From assembly GCA_949825065.1 (NCBI GenBank), contig OX463859.1, positions 11,185,606 through 11,249,605 on the forward strand: a DNA stretch of 64,000 nucleotides, given 5' to 3'. Position numbers and translations under genes: made by a program. The notes beneath the pieces were generated by a model. The model saw only the letters and a list, made by a program, of their open reading frames with translations, was not told the origin of the DNA and did not search any database. Each line of letters opens with the position of its first letter. Positions within the stretch are counted from its first letter, which is position 1. The stretch comes from Odontocerum albicorne (taxonomy: Eukaryota > Arthropoda > Insecta > Trichoptera > Odontoceridae). Below are positions 46,645 through 56,769 of this stretch, one piece after another.

Positions 46645-46735
46645 TTATATGTCTGATTGGCAGAGATTGTCGTCTGATAATAAGCCCTCCAGATTGTTAT
46701 ACAATGAAGTGTTAAATGAATAAGTAAAAAATTGA
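46645..46735 (+). repeat. SINE-A tail only
   Basis: 'gtctgattggcagagattgt' plus 'gataataagccctccagatt'. The stem ATTGTC/GATAAT keeps pairing through a G-U pair and an A-U change. Confidence 0.45.
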
Positions 46736-46739
46736 GTCA

Positions 46740-46880
46740 AAAGCGTAGTACAGGAAGAATTTATATGAAAAAGTGTATGGTTGTGGAAGAGACGAAAGAT
46801 GTGGGTCCAGGTAAGAAAATCTGGCACTTTATCGTCACTCCCTACCCCGACAGGGAAATGGTATGATGGCATATGCAGTA
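46740..46880 (+). repeat. RTE-type LINE 3' end
   Basis: 'tggttgtggaagagacgaaa', 'gatgtgggtccaggtaag', 'ctaccccgacagggaaatgg'. This is the plus-strand form of the ends at 36890, 44245 and 59100. Confidence 0.55.
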
Positions 46881-47009
46881 AAATAAATAAGTTAAAAACA
46901 TTTATTTTTATTTTATCAGACGACGTGTGATCCTGATGTTGACCGATTGTTATCTATTCGGAGTTTTTGAGTTTTATTTCTTGTGACAACAGAAACAATT
47001 CGGTGTGGC

Positions 47010-47150
47010 CTGTTTTTTATAGTCAGGCTGCGTCTGTGGTGTGACGAATAGCATCCACGCTATGCCAGCGGTCGCCAAATGTGACTTCACTTCTGGACTG
47101 GTTTCACTTTTAGACCGTTTTACATCTGAGTTTTAAGTAGGAATAGAGGT
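47010..47150 (+). repeat. Degenerate SINE-B
   Basis: 'cttcacttctggactggttt' and 'cacttttagaccgtttta' match the SINE-B body. The head is barely recognisable ('gtgtgacgaatagcat'). Confidence 0.4.
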
Positions 47151-48035
47151 CAGATCTCAACCTCATTCTATCCAGTATGCATCTTACAAGATGTAGTTTC
47201 TTCTGTTTTGAATATCGTTTACGATATTCGGTTTACCGACAGTAAGATATTGTATTATTTGTTATAATCGCTACATCTTAGATTATCCTCTTGTTACATA
47301 CATATAAGGACGGGCTAAATTAACTTCTCGATTTGGTTTGTTGACAATTTAAAAAAATCTTACTTTACCTTTTTTGAGTGCTTGAAATGTTGATTTGCTG
47401 CGTAACATAATATACGCAGCAAATCAACATTTATAAAATGTATTTAAGCCACTGTTCTTAATATTTTTATAATGGTGAGGCAAAGAACCTTTTATTTTGG
47501 AGCCAATAGATTACATAACTTTGAAATAACTTTTTTTTAATGGGATGACATCTCTGATGAATAATTTTCAAAATCATTCGAAAGGCATTTTTTTATGAAA
47601 TGCTGACTACAATAAATATTTTAGTTGTATATCTCAAATTTTCAACTCAATAGTTTTTTTCTATTTGAAATTAAAGCCAGCTCAAAAGTGCAAATAAATA
47701 GATATAAATTGAATAATGTCTGAAAGTATCTTAAAAACAGGATACTAATAAAGCATAAAAACAAAGTGTTAAAAAAGACGAAAGATAATAAATTATTTAC
47801 CGACTATAAAGCTAACGTTCCTTCCTTTAAAAATACTGTTCATACAGAAACTTTTCAAAGACATTTGATAAAGTCATACTCGAAATTCTCCTTCAAAATT
47901 CAAGCAAGTTTGGCTGTGACTTACCACTTTTAATCAATTCCAATTACATTTAAGCAATTCCATGCAAACTCAGAAGTTTCCAGGAAATCGAAGAATAGAA
48001 TTCTCTCAAGCAGAAAAAAATATGATATCAAACAC
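47151..48035. other. Intergenic sequence
   Basis: No gene found. Contains the hairpin at 47385-47432. Confidence 0.4.
47385..47432. repeat. Perfect hairpin, 20-bp arms
   Basis: 47385-47404 is the exact inverse of 47413-47432, with the 8-nt spacer 'acataata'. Confidence 0.95.
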
Positions 48036-48039
48036 ATTC

Positions 48040-49730
48040 TTTAAAAGGATATAGACGGGGTGATGGCCAAATGGCACATTAGATGAAATAGATTATACCC
48101 TGATAAATAGCAAAAAAATTACAGAAGGTCAGTTCCCGAGTTGTGTCTGTAAGGTGCTTAACAGACACAACTCGGGAACTGACCACCGACTTGCGCAGTC
48201 GATCATTAAAATATACACAAAAATGAAGAATGTTAGTTTATTAGAAGCCAAAGAACAGGAATAAACAACAAAGCACTTCTCTCAAACAAAAGAGAAGTGT
48301 TCTGTATCGTAACAAAAACCAAACTTCAAGCTCTTATGGGTGGAAAAACTAGGAAAATATTGAATTGTGGGGTGGAACTTTAATGGACGAAAGAAGAGAA
48401 ATTGCAATAAATGTGGGGAGAAAATCCCAAAAAACTAGACTCCAAAATTTCGGACAATACTATACAAAACAACTCATGACGAAAAGAAGAGATTTAAAAA
48501 AAGATGATAGCAAGCGGCAGTCAATTGAATATACCAAACTATGCAAAACCAAAAGGTTTAGGGTAAATGAAGATATAAGAAAGAAAAAAAACAAACCTAA
48601 TACAAAAGACAATAGAAGAGAACCAAAGCTACAAAAAAGATTCCCAAATGCTAAACGATAGAAGTAAACAAATAACGACCCTGCTCAAAAAGGATAACAG
48701 CAAAACCGAGAATCGGGAAGAAATCATAAAACGAGTCCACGAATTCAACTCACAACTCGTTCAAGACATAAAAAACACGAGAGATAGACCGAACTAAATG
48801 AACGACTTCCCGAAACTCTTATGAGAGAAGTAGACAAAACAGCCAGCAGCCAAAGAAATATGTCACATCTTAGCGAAAATAATGACATACTGCATTAACA
48901 ACGGGAAAATTCCCACTAAAGAAAACACTGCAACAGTAATGCTTCTTCATAAGAAAGGAAATAAAAACGATTTGAAAATCTATAGACCAATCAGTATTTC
49001 GCTAATCATACCTATATAAAATATTTACGAAAATAATAACAACCAGAATATAAAAATAGTTAGACGATATGCAACCGAGAGAAATAGCTGGATTTGGAAG
49101 TGAGTACGGTGATTCATATACACACAATGAGGCAATTAATAGCAACAAAAGCATTTGACTCAGTAAAACACGAATATAATTTTAAAACACTCGGAAAACA
49201 AGGAATACAAACAGCATAAGAACAATTCAAAATATCTACCAAGAAGCTAAATCAGTGATGCATCTACCAGAAAAAAACTGAGGAAATCACAAAGGGAGCG
49301 AGACAAGAAGACCCGATGTCACCCAACTTTTTATAGCTATATTCGAAGAAATATTTAAAATGTTAAACTAAGAAGGTATGGGATGGGCATAAAGATCGAT
49401 GGTGAATATCTCACTAGCTTGAGATCCGCTGATGATATCACACTCCTAAGCGAAACAAGAGAGGAACTAGAGATGATTATTAAGGATCTTAACTTGGTCA
49501 GTATTCGAGTCGGTTTAAAAATGAATCTCGCAAAAACCAAAGTAATGTTCAACCAATATACTCGTGCATCAACGAGACAAATTAAGATTGATGACTTAGC
49601 CTTAGAAGAAGTCCCCCGCTATATATATTTGGGACAAGGCATTGAGAGGGCATACTTTAAGTTGTTCAATAACATCTATAAGGATGCAACAGCAAAAATA
49701 CATATCCACAAATCCTCCGAAACCTTTCAA
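48040..49730 (+). pseudogene. RTE-type LINE, degenerate (endonuclease end through polymerase)
   Basis: In order: a late endonuclease piece near 48060 ('DGVMAKWHI', 'IDYTLINSKKI') and 'TRELTTDLRSI/GTDHRLAQSI' near 48175; the basic linker at 48365-48660; 'VMLLHKKGNKNDLKIYRPIS' near 48940 (polymerase fingers); 'QLIATKAFDSVKHEYNFKTL' near 49130 (palm motif A, F-S); 'EEIFKMLN' near 49350; and 'GEYLTSLRSADDITLLSETR' at 49400 (motif C, YADD now SADD). Many stops. An inverted duplication interrupts it at 48128-48183. A second RTE follows at 49979. Confidence 0.75.
48128..48183. repeat. Perfect hairpin, 23-bp arms, inside the LINE
   Basis: 48128-48150 is the exact inverse of 48161-48183, with spacer 'aaggtgctta'. 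The right arm carries the expected endonuclease codons (S-G-T-D before H-R-L), so the left arm is the inserted, inverted copy. Confidence 0.95.
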
Positions 49731-49977
49731 ATGTGTAAGGGAGTTCTTTAAAGAGATATTACTTTCCCAAAATGTATAAGGGAGTTCGTTAAAGAGATAT
49801 TACTTTCCCAAAATGTGTAAGGGAGTTCGTTAAAGAGATATTACTTTCCCAAAATGTGTAAGGGAGTTCGTTAAAGAGATATTACTTTCCCAAAATGTGT
49901 AAGGGAGTTCGTTAAAGAGATATTACTTTCCCAAAATGTGTAAGGGAGTTCGTTAAAGAGATATTACTTTCCCAAAA
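49731..49977. repeat. 41-bp tandem repeat, 6 copies, between two LINE copies
   Basis: Units start at 49731, 49772, 49813, 49854, 49895 and 49936 and read 'atgtgtaagggagttcgtta' plus 'aagagatattactttccca'. The first and second units carry the only differences (cttta; gtata). Confidence 0.95.
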
Positions 49978-49978
49978 T

Positions 49979-50838
49979 TATTCACAGCTGCACTTGAATA
50001 TATCTTTAGTAAACTGGAATGGGATAATAAATGCCTAACGATTGATGGAAAATATCTGAGCCATTTGAGATTTGCCGACAAAACAGTAATATTCTCACAA
50101 AACCCGAATGATCTTCTGCACCAACTGCAGGAATTGGCAGAGGTCAGTAAAGAAGCAGGTTTAAAAATTAATATATGCAAAACCAAATATATGATGAACA
50201 GCTTTGCTACCTCAAAACCAATAATTGTAGATGGAAAGCAGCTGAACCTTGTCCAGGAATATGTGGATTTGGGCCAACTTATTTCCTTTGTAGGTGGCAT
50301 ATCGGAGGAAATAGCGCAAAGGACAAAATTAGCATGGAGCTCATTTGGATGTTTGAACAACATCTTCAAAAATAATCTCCCAATATCTGTGAAACGAAAG
50401 GTCTACAACCAGTGTATTCTCCCAGTACTTACGTATGGCTGCGAGACATGGACGCTCACAGCAAAGAACACACAAAACCTCCAGACCACACAAAGGAGCA
50501 TGGAGATATGCATGTTGGGATATACTAAAAGATACCGTAAACGAAACACCTGGATTCGTAGCTAAACAAAGATAGAAGACGTAATAAAGGTGCACAAGAA
50601 AATGAAGTGGCAATGGACAGGATACGTGGCCAGAATGTCAGATTCCCGATGGATGTCCGAAATAATCCAATGGTACCCAAGAGGCCCAGAAGAAGACTGA
50701 AGGTACGCTGAATAGATGCTATCAGGAAGCATGGCAGCATCACATGGTACCAACGAGCAAAAAACCAAACTATTTGGAGTCAACTTAGGGAGACCTTCAT
50801 TCAGCAGTGGACCGACCTTGGTTAACAATGATGCTGAT
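49979..50838 (+). pseudogene. RTE-type LINE, 5'-truncated, with 3' end
   Basis: A long open frame (50065-50565) with its upstream part from 49975 encodes 'LFTAALEYIFSKLEWDNK', 'LSHLRFADKTVIFSQNPNDL' (motif C FADD mutated to FADK), 'VSKEAGLKINICKTKYM', 'LAWSSFGCLNNIFKNNLPIS', 'ILPVLTYGCETWTLTAKNTQ' and 'LQTTQRSMEICMLGYTK'. The C-terminal tail follows in other frames ('MKWQWTGYVARMSD'), then the 3' UTR ends in 'aatgatgctgatgat'. It lacks the endonuclease and most of the polymerase. The 3' end matches 22975-23220. Confidence 0.85.
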
Positions 50839-51500
50839 GATATACGTACATTTTTTTTAATAAAATTTTAAAATAAAATGTTGTTTCTTGCATAAATTGT
50901 TATGCTCGTATCTATACATTTATCCTAATTTTTTTGTACAGCTAAATAAACTTAAGAATTAGTAAACTAAACAGTACTCAATTTAACAATGAGAATAAAA
51001 CAATAAAAAACATATAGGTACGGAATAATTTATTTCATTATAATATTTATTAAAATTTATGTCTAGTGCGGCAATGTATTTTCATGCCAATAAATTTGGG
51101 ATAACAACATATTTCTTTTTACATATAGAACAATTGTTATTTTTTATTTGAAAATAATTTAAACAATTAACCGGATTAAGTATATCAATGTCGATAATCC
51201 ACCTGTCTGTCTGTCTACTCTCTGAAGGCCATAGTTATTATAAAAATAACAATGCGTACTACAATATTATCATGCCGTATCTCTTGCGGGGTGTGCAGGG
51301 AGAACAGGTCTCCAAACTATTCTATCCAAGCACACGACTTTGTGTGGCAATCTCCTTTAACCAGTCAAAACGATAGAGAAGAGGCCTTTAGTGAAAACCA
51401 AACAAAAGTACGACATTCAATTCATTTTATAGATGCCTATACTATATAAAACATACTGTGTCCGTGAAGTGAAAATTAAACAAAACATATTTATTTATTT
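50839..51500. other. Intergenic sequence, nothing recognised
   Basis: 51330-51410 has weak minus-strand SINE-A words ('aagaggcctttagtgaaaac'). Confidence 0.4.
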
Positions 51501-51504
51501 AACA

Positions 51505-51575
51505 CATTTATTGTAAATACAATCTGGCGGGTTTATTACCAGGTGGCAATCTTTTCCAACCAACCAGACTTCTGC
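51505..51575 (-). repeat. SINE-A tail only
   Basis: 'caatctggcgggtttattac', 'caggtggcaatctttt' and 'ccaaccaaccaga' are the inverse of the tail. A 9-bp hairpin (cttctgcgc/gcgcagaag, 51569-51598) abuts its end. Confidence 0.55.
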
Positions 51576-51598
51576 GCCACATACATGTTGCGCAGAAG

Positions 51599-52335
51599 CT
51601 ATTGCATGATATAAAAAGTGTTCCATTTTTATAAAAAGTCTTCAATCATTTGAGTTCTGATGACGGATTAATTAACGAAGTAAACTATGAGGATAAGCAC
51701 CACTATCCAATTCGAATACAATTCCTCAACGAGCTAACACGTTCAGGGATGCCGATTTACGAGTCAAAATTAAACAAAACATTCTGTAACCGAGAAGGGA
51801 AAATTAAACGCCAAATATATATGCAGAAACATTGTTTAAATTTCCAAATACATTACGCTTACAAAGTAAAGAGATATACAAAACAAATTAAAACTGATTT
51901 GGTGTCATTGTTTACATTGGTCATTGCAATTACAATTAATTGTTGCTTTGCAGATCCCTTATGGTGTTGGGTGATTGGGTTTTGATTTTAAAGAGACACC
52001 GCCAGTCCCTCACTGGAGGGTGTTATCGTTAAAGCGGGAAGAAGTTATTTTGTGTGTGTTTTCTCCGTGATGAGAAAAAAAAACGAACCTAGTAATAAAG
52101 ATTTGATTTCCATGCCATAAATTGTAAACGGAGATTTTTATTAAAATGCCATAAAAACACAAACCAAAGGCCCAGAAGAACCAAAGGCCCAGAGGCCCGA
52201 AGGTAAGGCAAATACAAACCAGGACATTTCAGGAGGGATGGGTTAACTAAATTACCCCTGAGCAAGCAAAACAAATGGACACCTAATCGAAGAGATCTTC
52301 CACTCTCTAATGATCTGTAACTAAGTACCCCTAGT
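51599..52335. other. Unassigned sequence with one 111-codon frame
   Basis: The frame at 51650-51985 shows no recognisable domain. 51990-52060 is GC-richer. No terminal repeats seen. Confidence 0.35.
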
Positions 52336-52545
52336 AAGACGACCTCCGTAGCCTGGTGGTAAGACGCTTGTCTACCGATCCGGAGGTTGCGGGTTCGATC
52401 CCCGTTGGAATCCAGATGTTTTTGGAATTCCAGTCTGGTTTTCCCTGAGAGCCCATTAATATATATTTCTGGTTGGTTGGTTGGAAGAGATTGCCACAAG
52501 CCAAAAAACTCCCCAGGTGAAATAAAATAATAATAATAATAAGAC
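52336..52545 (+). repeat. SINE-A, best-preserved copy
   Basis: tRNA-like head 'gacctccgtagcctggtggt' (box A) and 'ggttgcgggttcgatccccg' (box B, GGTTCGATCCC), then 'ttggaattccagtctggttt', 'aatatatttctggttggttg' and 'ttggaagagattgcc'. It ends 'aaataaaataataataataat'. Transcribed by RNA polymerase III if active, and mobilised by a LINE with a matching tail (inference). Confidence 0.8.
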
Positions 52546-52659
52546 ACTTGGAAGATGACGAAAGGGGCGTTAACTCTTTGAGGGGCGTCAGTAGTTCATT
52601 CTAACTACACACCAGCATTCAGTTCTAGGGTGGCGGTCACCGGGATTCCCCACTTCTTT

Positions 52660-52855
52660 TAAACCTTTGTGCGAAGTTGGAGATATTGTTAGATGGGGAC
52701 GACAGAGAAGAAGGTTCTGGAACGAACATGTATCCAGAATGGCGGAACCAAGAGCTGTAAGAATGGCCAGGGACAGTATCTCCTAAGCAAGCAGACCTCC
52801 AGGACGACCTCCCAAAAGATGGAAAGACTGCTGGCAGTCGACGAATATAGAAATA
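52660..52855 (+). repeat. LINE C-terminal fragment, second copy
   Basis: 'VRWGRQRRRFWNEHVSRMAE' region in shifted frames: nearly identical in DNA to 25390-25560 ('cgacagagaagaaggttctg', 'atccagaatggcggaaccaa', 'gacctcccaaaa'). Confidence 0.75.
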
Positions 52856-52920
52856 TTTCAGGTAACCACAGCCTTCTTACGGTCATTTTATAATCAATTT
52901 GTATTATTTATATCATTTTT

Positions 52921-53640
52921 ATGAATATAGCTCATTCGAAAGGATTATGTAACAATAAAATCGAAGACTTGATTTTATACGAAGATATACCATCTGACAC
53001 TGAATGTATTTTGGAGGATGATTTCAACTACTTTGCAGAAGAATTGAATAGAACAATTTTAGATAATGTTACAATACTTCTACAATATCTAATCAGATAT
53101 GTATAACAAAATAATGTATTTTGGAGGATGATTTCAACTACTTTGCAGAAGAATTGAATGGAACAATTTTAGATAATGTTACAATACTTCTATCTAACCA
53201 GATATGTAAAGCAAAATAATGTATTTTGGAGGATGATTTCAACTACTTTGCAGAAGAATTGAGTGGAACAATTTTAGATAATGTTACAATACTTCTATCT
53301 AACCAGATATGTATAACAAAATAATGTATTTTGGAGGATGATTTTAACTACTTTGCAGAAGAATTGAATGGAACAATTTTAGATAATGTTACAATACTTC
53401 TATCTAACCAGATATGTATAACAAAATAATGTATTTTGGAGGATGATTTCAACTATTTTGCAAAAAAATTGAATGGAACAATTTTAGATAATGTTACTTC
53501 TATCTAACCAGATATGTATAACAAAATAAATGAAAATTGAAGATGAATGGGACAAAAACAACCTAGTACTCATATATGATTTTCGAAGAATATCTGGACC
53601 CATTGGGCACCTGAAAAAATGACAAATGTAAGACCAGGTA
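52921..53640 (+). pseudogene. Possible piggyBac-like transposase N-terminal remnant
   Basis: The frame opening at 52921 reads 'MNIAHSKGLCNNKIEDLILY', 'EDIPSDTECILEDDFNYF', an acidic N-terminal region. Its last part is then amplified as five 105-bp units (53006-53530). After the array a frame reads 'EDEWDKNNLVLIYDFRRISG' and 'PIGHLKK', which recalls the W-----P-I--F-G-PG segment that follows the acidic region in piggyBac-type transposases. No catalytic core is present. The assignment is tentative. Confidence 0.3.
53006..53530. repeat. 105-bp tandem repeat, 5 copies
   Basis: Units start 'gtattttggaggatgatttc' at 53006, 53116, 53221, 53326 and 53431. The first spacing is 110 bp; the others are 105 bp, a multiple of three. 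A stop codon in the unit ('atgtataacaaaataatg') prevents a fused repeat protein. Confidence 0.92.
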
Positions 53641-53999
53641 AAATATAAAGAATTATTTTAGTTTAGTACATACTTAAGTAAATTTTTAAGTCACTTATGT
53701 ACGTGAACAAAAATTTCTTCAAAAGTGATGGTCACCGTACATTACACATTTCAGAGATACATTTAAAGGCATAAAAAAGGTTTTTTGTTTAACAAGGTGT
53801 TTTTTTTAATTTTCATTTGCATAAACATAAATCCAACAATATACAGAGTTTATATTTCCTGTCCTACTATACTATATTTTCTTGTCCTTCAAATACTTGA
53901 GATAATTCATTCATACAGAAAGAATGTGTGATGAATTATTTAAAAAAATAATCTAAACAAGTAATACAGAAGTAATGAGAAGTTTGGGAAGACCTATGA
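53641..53999. other. Intergenic sequence, nothing recognised
   Basis: AT-rich, no features found. Confidence 0.4.
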
Positions 54000-54165
54000 A
54001 ACAAATTAATACAATTCGAAAAGAGAAGAGTATGAAGTCTCTAAATTGTGAGAGCAAGCGTGATGATGTATATGGACGGGGCAGGCTATGCTAGGATAGA
54101 ATAAAGTTGAGATATGTTCTGTCTGCTAACCCCGATAGGAACATGGTTAGATGACAATGAAAAAA
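54000..54165 (+). repeat. RTE-type LINE 3' terminal fragment
   Basis: 'gagagcaagcgtgatgatgt' and 'ttctgtctgctaaccccgat' plus 'aggaacatgg' correspond to the final segment and 3' end of the RTE fragments. Confidence 0.45.
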
Positions 54166-54231
54166 AACGATAATTTAGAAGTAGTAAATCTGTGTATGAA
54201 ACAAAATAATAAAAAAATTGAGAAAGTTGGG

Positions 54232-54672
54232 GACCTTGGGCATCATGGAAGTGCGAGTATGTTCACATCGGATGGTTTGGGACCTTGGGCATCATGGAAG
54301 TGCGAGTATATTCACATCGGATGGTTTGGGATCTTGGGCATCATGGAAGTGCGAGTATGTTCACATCGGATGGTTTGGGACCTGGGGCATCATGGAAGTG
54401 CGAGTATGTTCACATCGGATGGTTTGGGACCTTGGGCATCATGGAAGTGTGAGTATGTTCACATAGGATGGTTTGGGACCTTGGGCATCATGGAAGTGCG
54501 AGTATGTTCACATCGGATGGTTTGGGACCTTGGACATCATGAAGTGTGAGTATGTTCACATCGGATGGTTTGGGACCTTGGGCATCATGGAAGGGCGAGT
54601 ATGTTCACATAGGATGGTTTGGGACCTTGGGCATCATGGAAGTGCGAGTATGTTCACATCGGATGGTTTCTC
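54232..54672. repeat. 49-bp tandem repeat, 9 copies, open in several frames
   Basis: Unit 'gaccttgggcatcatggaag' plus 'tgcgagtatgttcacatcgg' plus 'atggtttgg'. Because 49 is not a multiple of three, each frame reads through three successive unit phases. None contains a stop, so frames of 111-132 codons appear. This is a property of the unit, not evidence of a gene. Confidence 0.95.
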
Positions 54673-54730
54673 GAAATGTGATAGAAACATCAGGAAATAT
54701 GGAGAACTCTGGACTTTGCAAGTAAATAAA

Positions 54731-55279
54731 GGGTCTTTCAAATTGAGCAGTGTTTTTAATTCTTGGTTAAAACACAGATGGCGTCGAGAACTTTCCTGTG
54801 TCTTGTGACAATTGAGAAGTGTAATGTATGACATTTATAAAAATTGAGTCGTATACAATACAACAACCCGTTCAAATTGAGAATTATTGCATGTATTGTA
54901 ATCTCCGGAAACGATGTTAATTGATCACCAAGATCAAGTGATCTGACCCCGTTGGACTATTTGTCTCTGGGGTTACGTAAAAAGTCAGATCTATAAGGAC
55001 GACCCCCAATCAATTCCTGAGCTGAAGGACGAAATTATTCGCTTTATTGGTGAGTTAGAACCGCAATTATGCCAAAACGTCATCGAAAATTTTGACAAAA
55101 GAGTGGACACATCTGTGGATCTGCAAGAGGTGGACATTTGGCGGATATTTTTTTTTGTGTTGAAATGTCATACATTATACTTCAATAAACAATAAAAAGT
55201 TTTTGAAATCAAAACAAAATGTGTTTTATTCAAGAATTAAAAAAAAAAAGAATAATAATACCGCTCAATTGGAAAGACC
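54731..55279 (+). mobile_element. Internally deleted Tc1/mariner-like element with terminal inverted repeats
   Basis: Left end 'gggtctttcaaattgagc' and right end 'gctcaattggaaagacc' are inverted with one mismatch. The left part keeps the leader and a decayed start ('SYTIQQPVQI'). The right part keeps a C-terminal piece in broken frames ('LTPLDYLSLG', 'GELEPQLCQNVIENFDKR'). The catalytic middle is deleted. The leader 'aaaacacagatggcgtcg' also occurs at 32915, so this and 32870-33030 are one family. Confidence 0.75.
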
Positions 55280-55634
55280 GTTTAACAGTTTATCAATATT
55301 TCCATAAGCTTTTCATTTATTTTTGTTTCATATTCTTTTTAGTTTTGTTGCTAGCGAAATGAAACTGAACAAATGATTCACTTCCCTTTCTCCAGGTTTT
55401 GAGCCATGATGAGTACAGCATTCAACGACAAACTAGTTATCTGTTCAGAAAAAACTTCGTGCCATCTGCACTCAGATTTTTTGAGACTAGTTCCATTGAT
55501 CATTCAGCCAATATCCCGGATATTTATAATAAAGGACTCCCTATTCTCGTGGAACAGTTTTTTTAAATTAAGAGTATCACAGTTCTTTTTTAAATATGGT
55601 CAATATGTGCATTGATTTAAATACTTTGAGATTT
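55280..55634. other. Intergenic sequence, nothing recognised
   Basis: No features found. Confidence 0.35.
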
Positions 55635-55815
55635 GTTTAATCAAACGCTGTTTATTCCACTTTATATAACGGTATAATCCTACTGGTTTCAAGGTTTCCA
55701 TCTCATCAGGATTACAAACAAGATCTAGGAATAAACAGTGCTCTATTAAATTAATTACAATGTCTTTAAACCTCCACAGTGTTAATACCTTAACTATAAA
55801 TAATAATTTAAACAC
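55635..55815. repeat. Foldback repeat, possible Penelope-like unit, single arm
   Basis: The left arm ('ctgtttattccactttatat', 'aacggtataatcctactgg', 'tttcaaggtttccatctcat') is complete. The right arm is reduced to 'ggaataaacagtgctctatt' and then the inverted flank 'ttaaacctccacagtgttaa'. The core between the arms is largely deleted. Confidence 0.5.
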
Positions 55816-55839
55816 CATATACTTTAGCAGTCTTCTTGA

Positions 55840-55960
55840 CGTCTCTTCAAAAGTAGCCTGACAATTAAAAAAGGGTTGGGAAACGTGACGAGACCAATCC
55901 CTTTTTAATGAAAATACAATTCGCGCAAACATTTTTATATTTCTTTTGTATTTTTTTAAC
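55840..55960. repeat. Detached ~160-bp satellite monomer
   Basis: 'gtagcctgacaattaaaaaa', 'gacgagaccaatccctttt' and 'taatgaaaata' match the array at 56770-57260, about 800 bp away. Confidence 0.6.
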
Positions 55961-56139
55961 GAAGACATGGGTGATGCGTCCAGGTTACTAGTCCCAGGCG
56001 CGATATCTAAAGGGCGCTAAAATCAATCAAATATTGATATAGCACTTTATATATTTTTATCAATGCTCGTGATTATAGCATTAACATATATTACATTTGA
56101 AGTTCAAGTTTAAACTTATTAAAATTATAATCTTGGACA

Positions 56140-56310
56140 AGATACATTAGTGGATATGACTTTTTCTTTTTCTAGTGGATATGACTTTTAGTGGATATGA
56201 CTTTTTACTTGACATTAGTGGATATGACTTTAGTGGATATGACAACATTAGTGGATATGACTTTTTCTTTGACATTAGTTGATATGACTTTTTTCTTTTT
56301 CTCTCTCAAT
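56140..56310. repeat. 'gtggatatgact' short repeats
   Basis: About seven copies of 'agtggatatgacttt' with irregular spacers. Confidence 0.8.
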
Positions 56311-56514
56311 TTAATAACAAACAAAATCATGTTCAATATAATTTTTGATGATTTTGCCATTCTCAATGCTAAAAAATAAAGTTTAAATGTTAAATTTTTT
56401 AGTTTTCATTGATTTGTATTGTCGCGTAAAGTGATCGCATGCCCCTAATTTTTACTTTAATTAAATACTGGGAAGAAGTGATTTTTATGAAAGTAGCTTA
56501 ATATGAAATAAGCA

Positions 56515-56658
56515 AAATGTATTACCTACAGCAATTCTCTCAGTTCCCAAAATGTATTATCTACAGCAATTCTCTCCGTTCCCAAAATGTATTACCTACA
56601 GCAATTCTCTCCGTTCCCAAAATGTATTACCTAAAGCAATTCTCTCCGTTCCCAAAAG
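56515..56658. repeat. 35-bp tandem repeat, 4 copies
   Basis: Units 'aaatgtattacctacagcaa' plus 'ttctctccgttccca' start at 56515, 56550, 56585 and 56620. Confidence 0.9.
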
Positions 56659-56769
56659 TATTTAGAAGAAAATCATCATCTGATAACGGGTGGTGCGTTT
56701 TTCTCACCAAATTTCCCCATAGATGTTCTGCATTTTAGTATGTGTTAGTATGCATGTTTTAGTATGCGT

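Noticed and set aside
51650..51985. 111-codon ORF as a gene
   Set aside because: No recognisable motif; kept only as unassigned sequence.
52338..52410. Functional tRNA gene
   Set aside because: Boxes A and B are good, but the segment is followed directly by a shared SINE body and recurs in many diverged copies; no clean acceptor stem was found.
54151..54808. Overlapping ORFs of 82-132 codons
   Set aside because: All are frames of a stop-free 49-bp tandem repeat.
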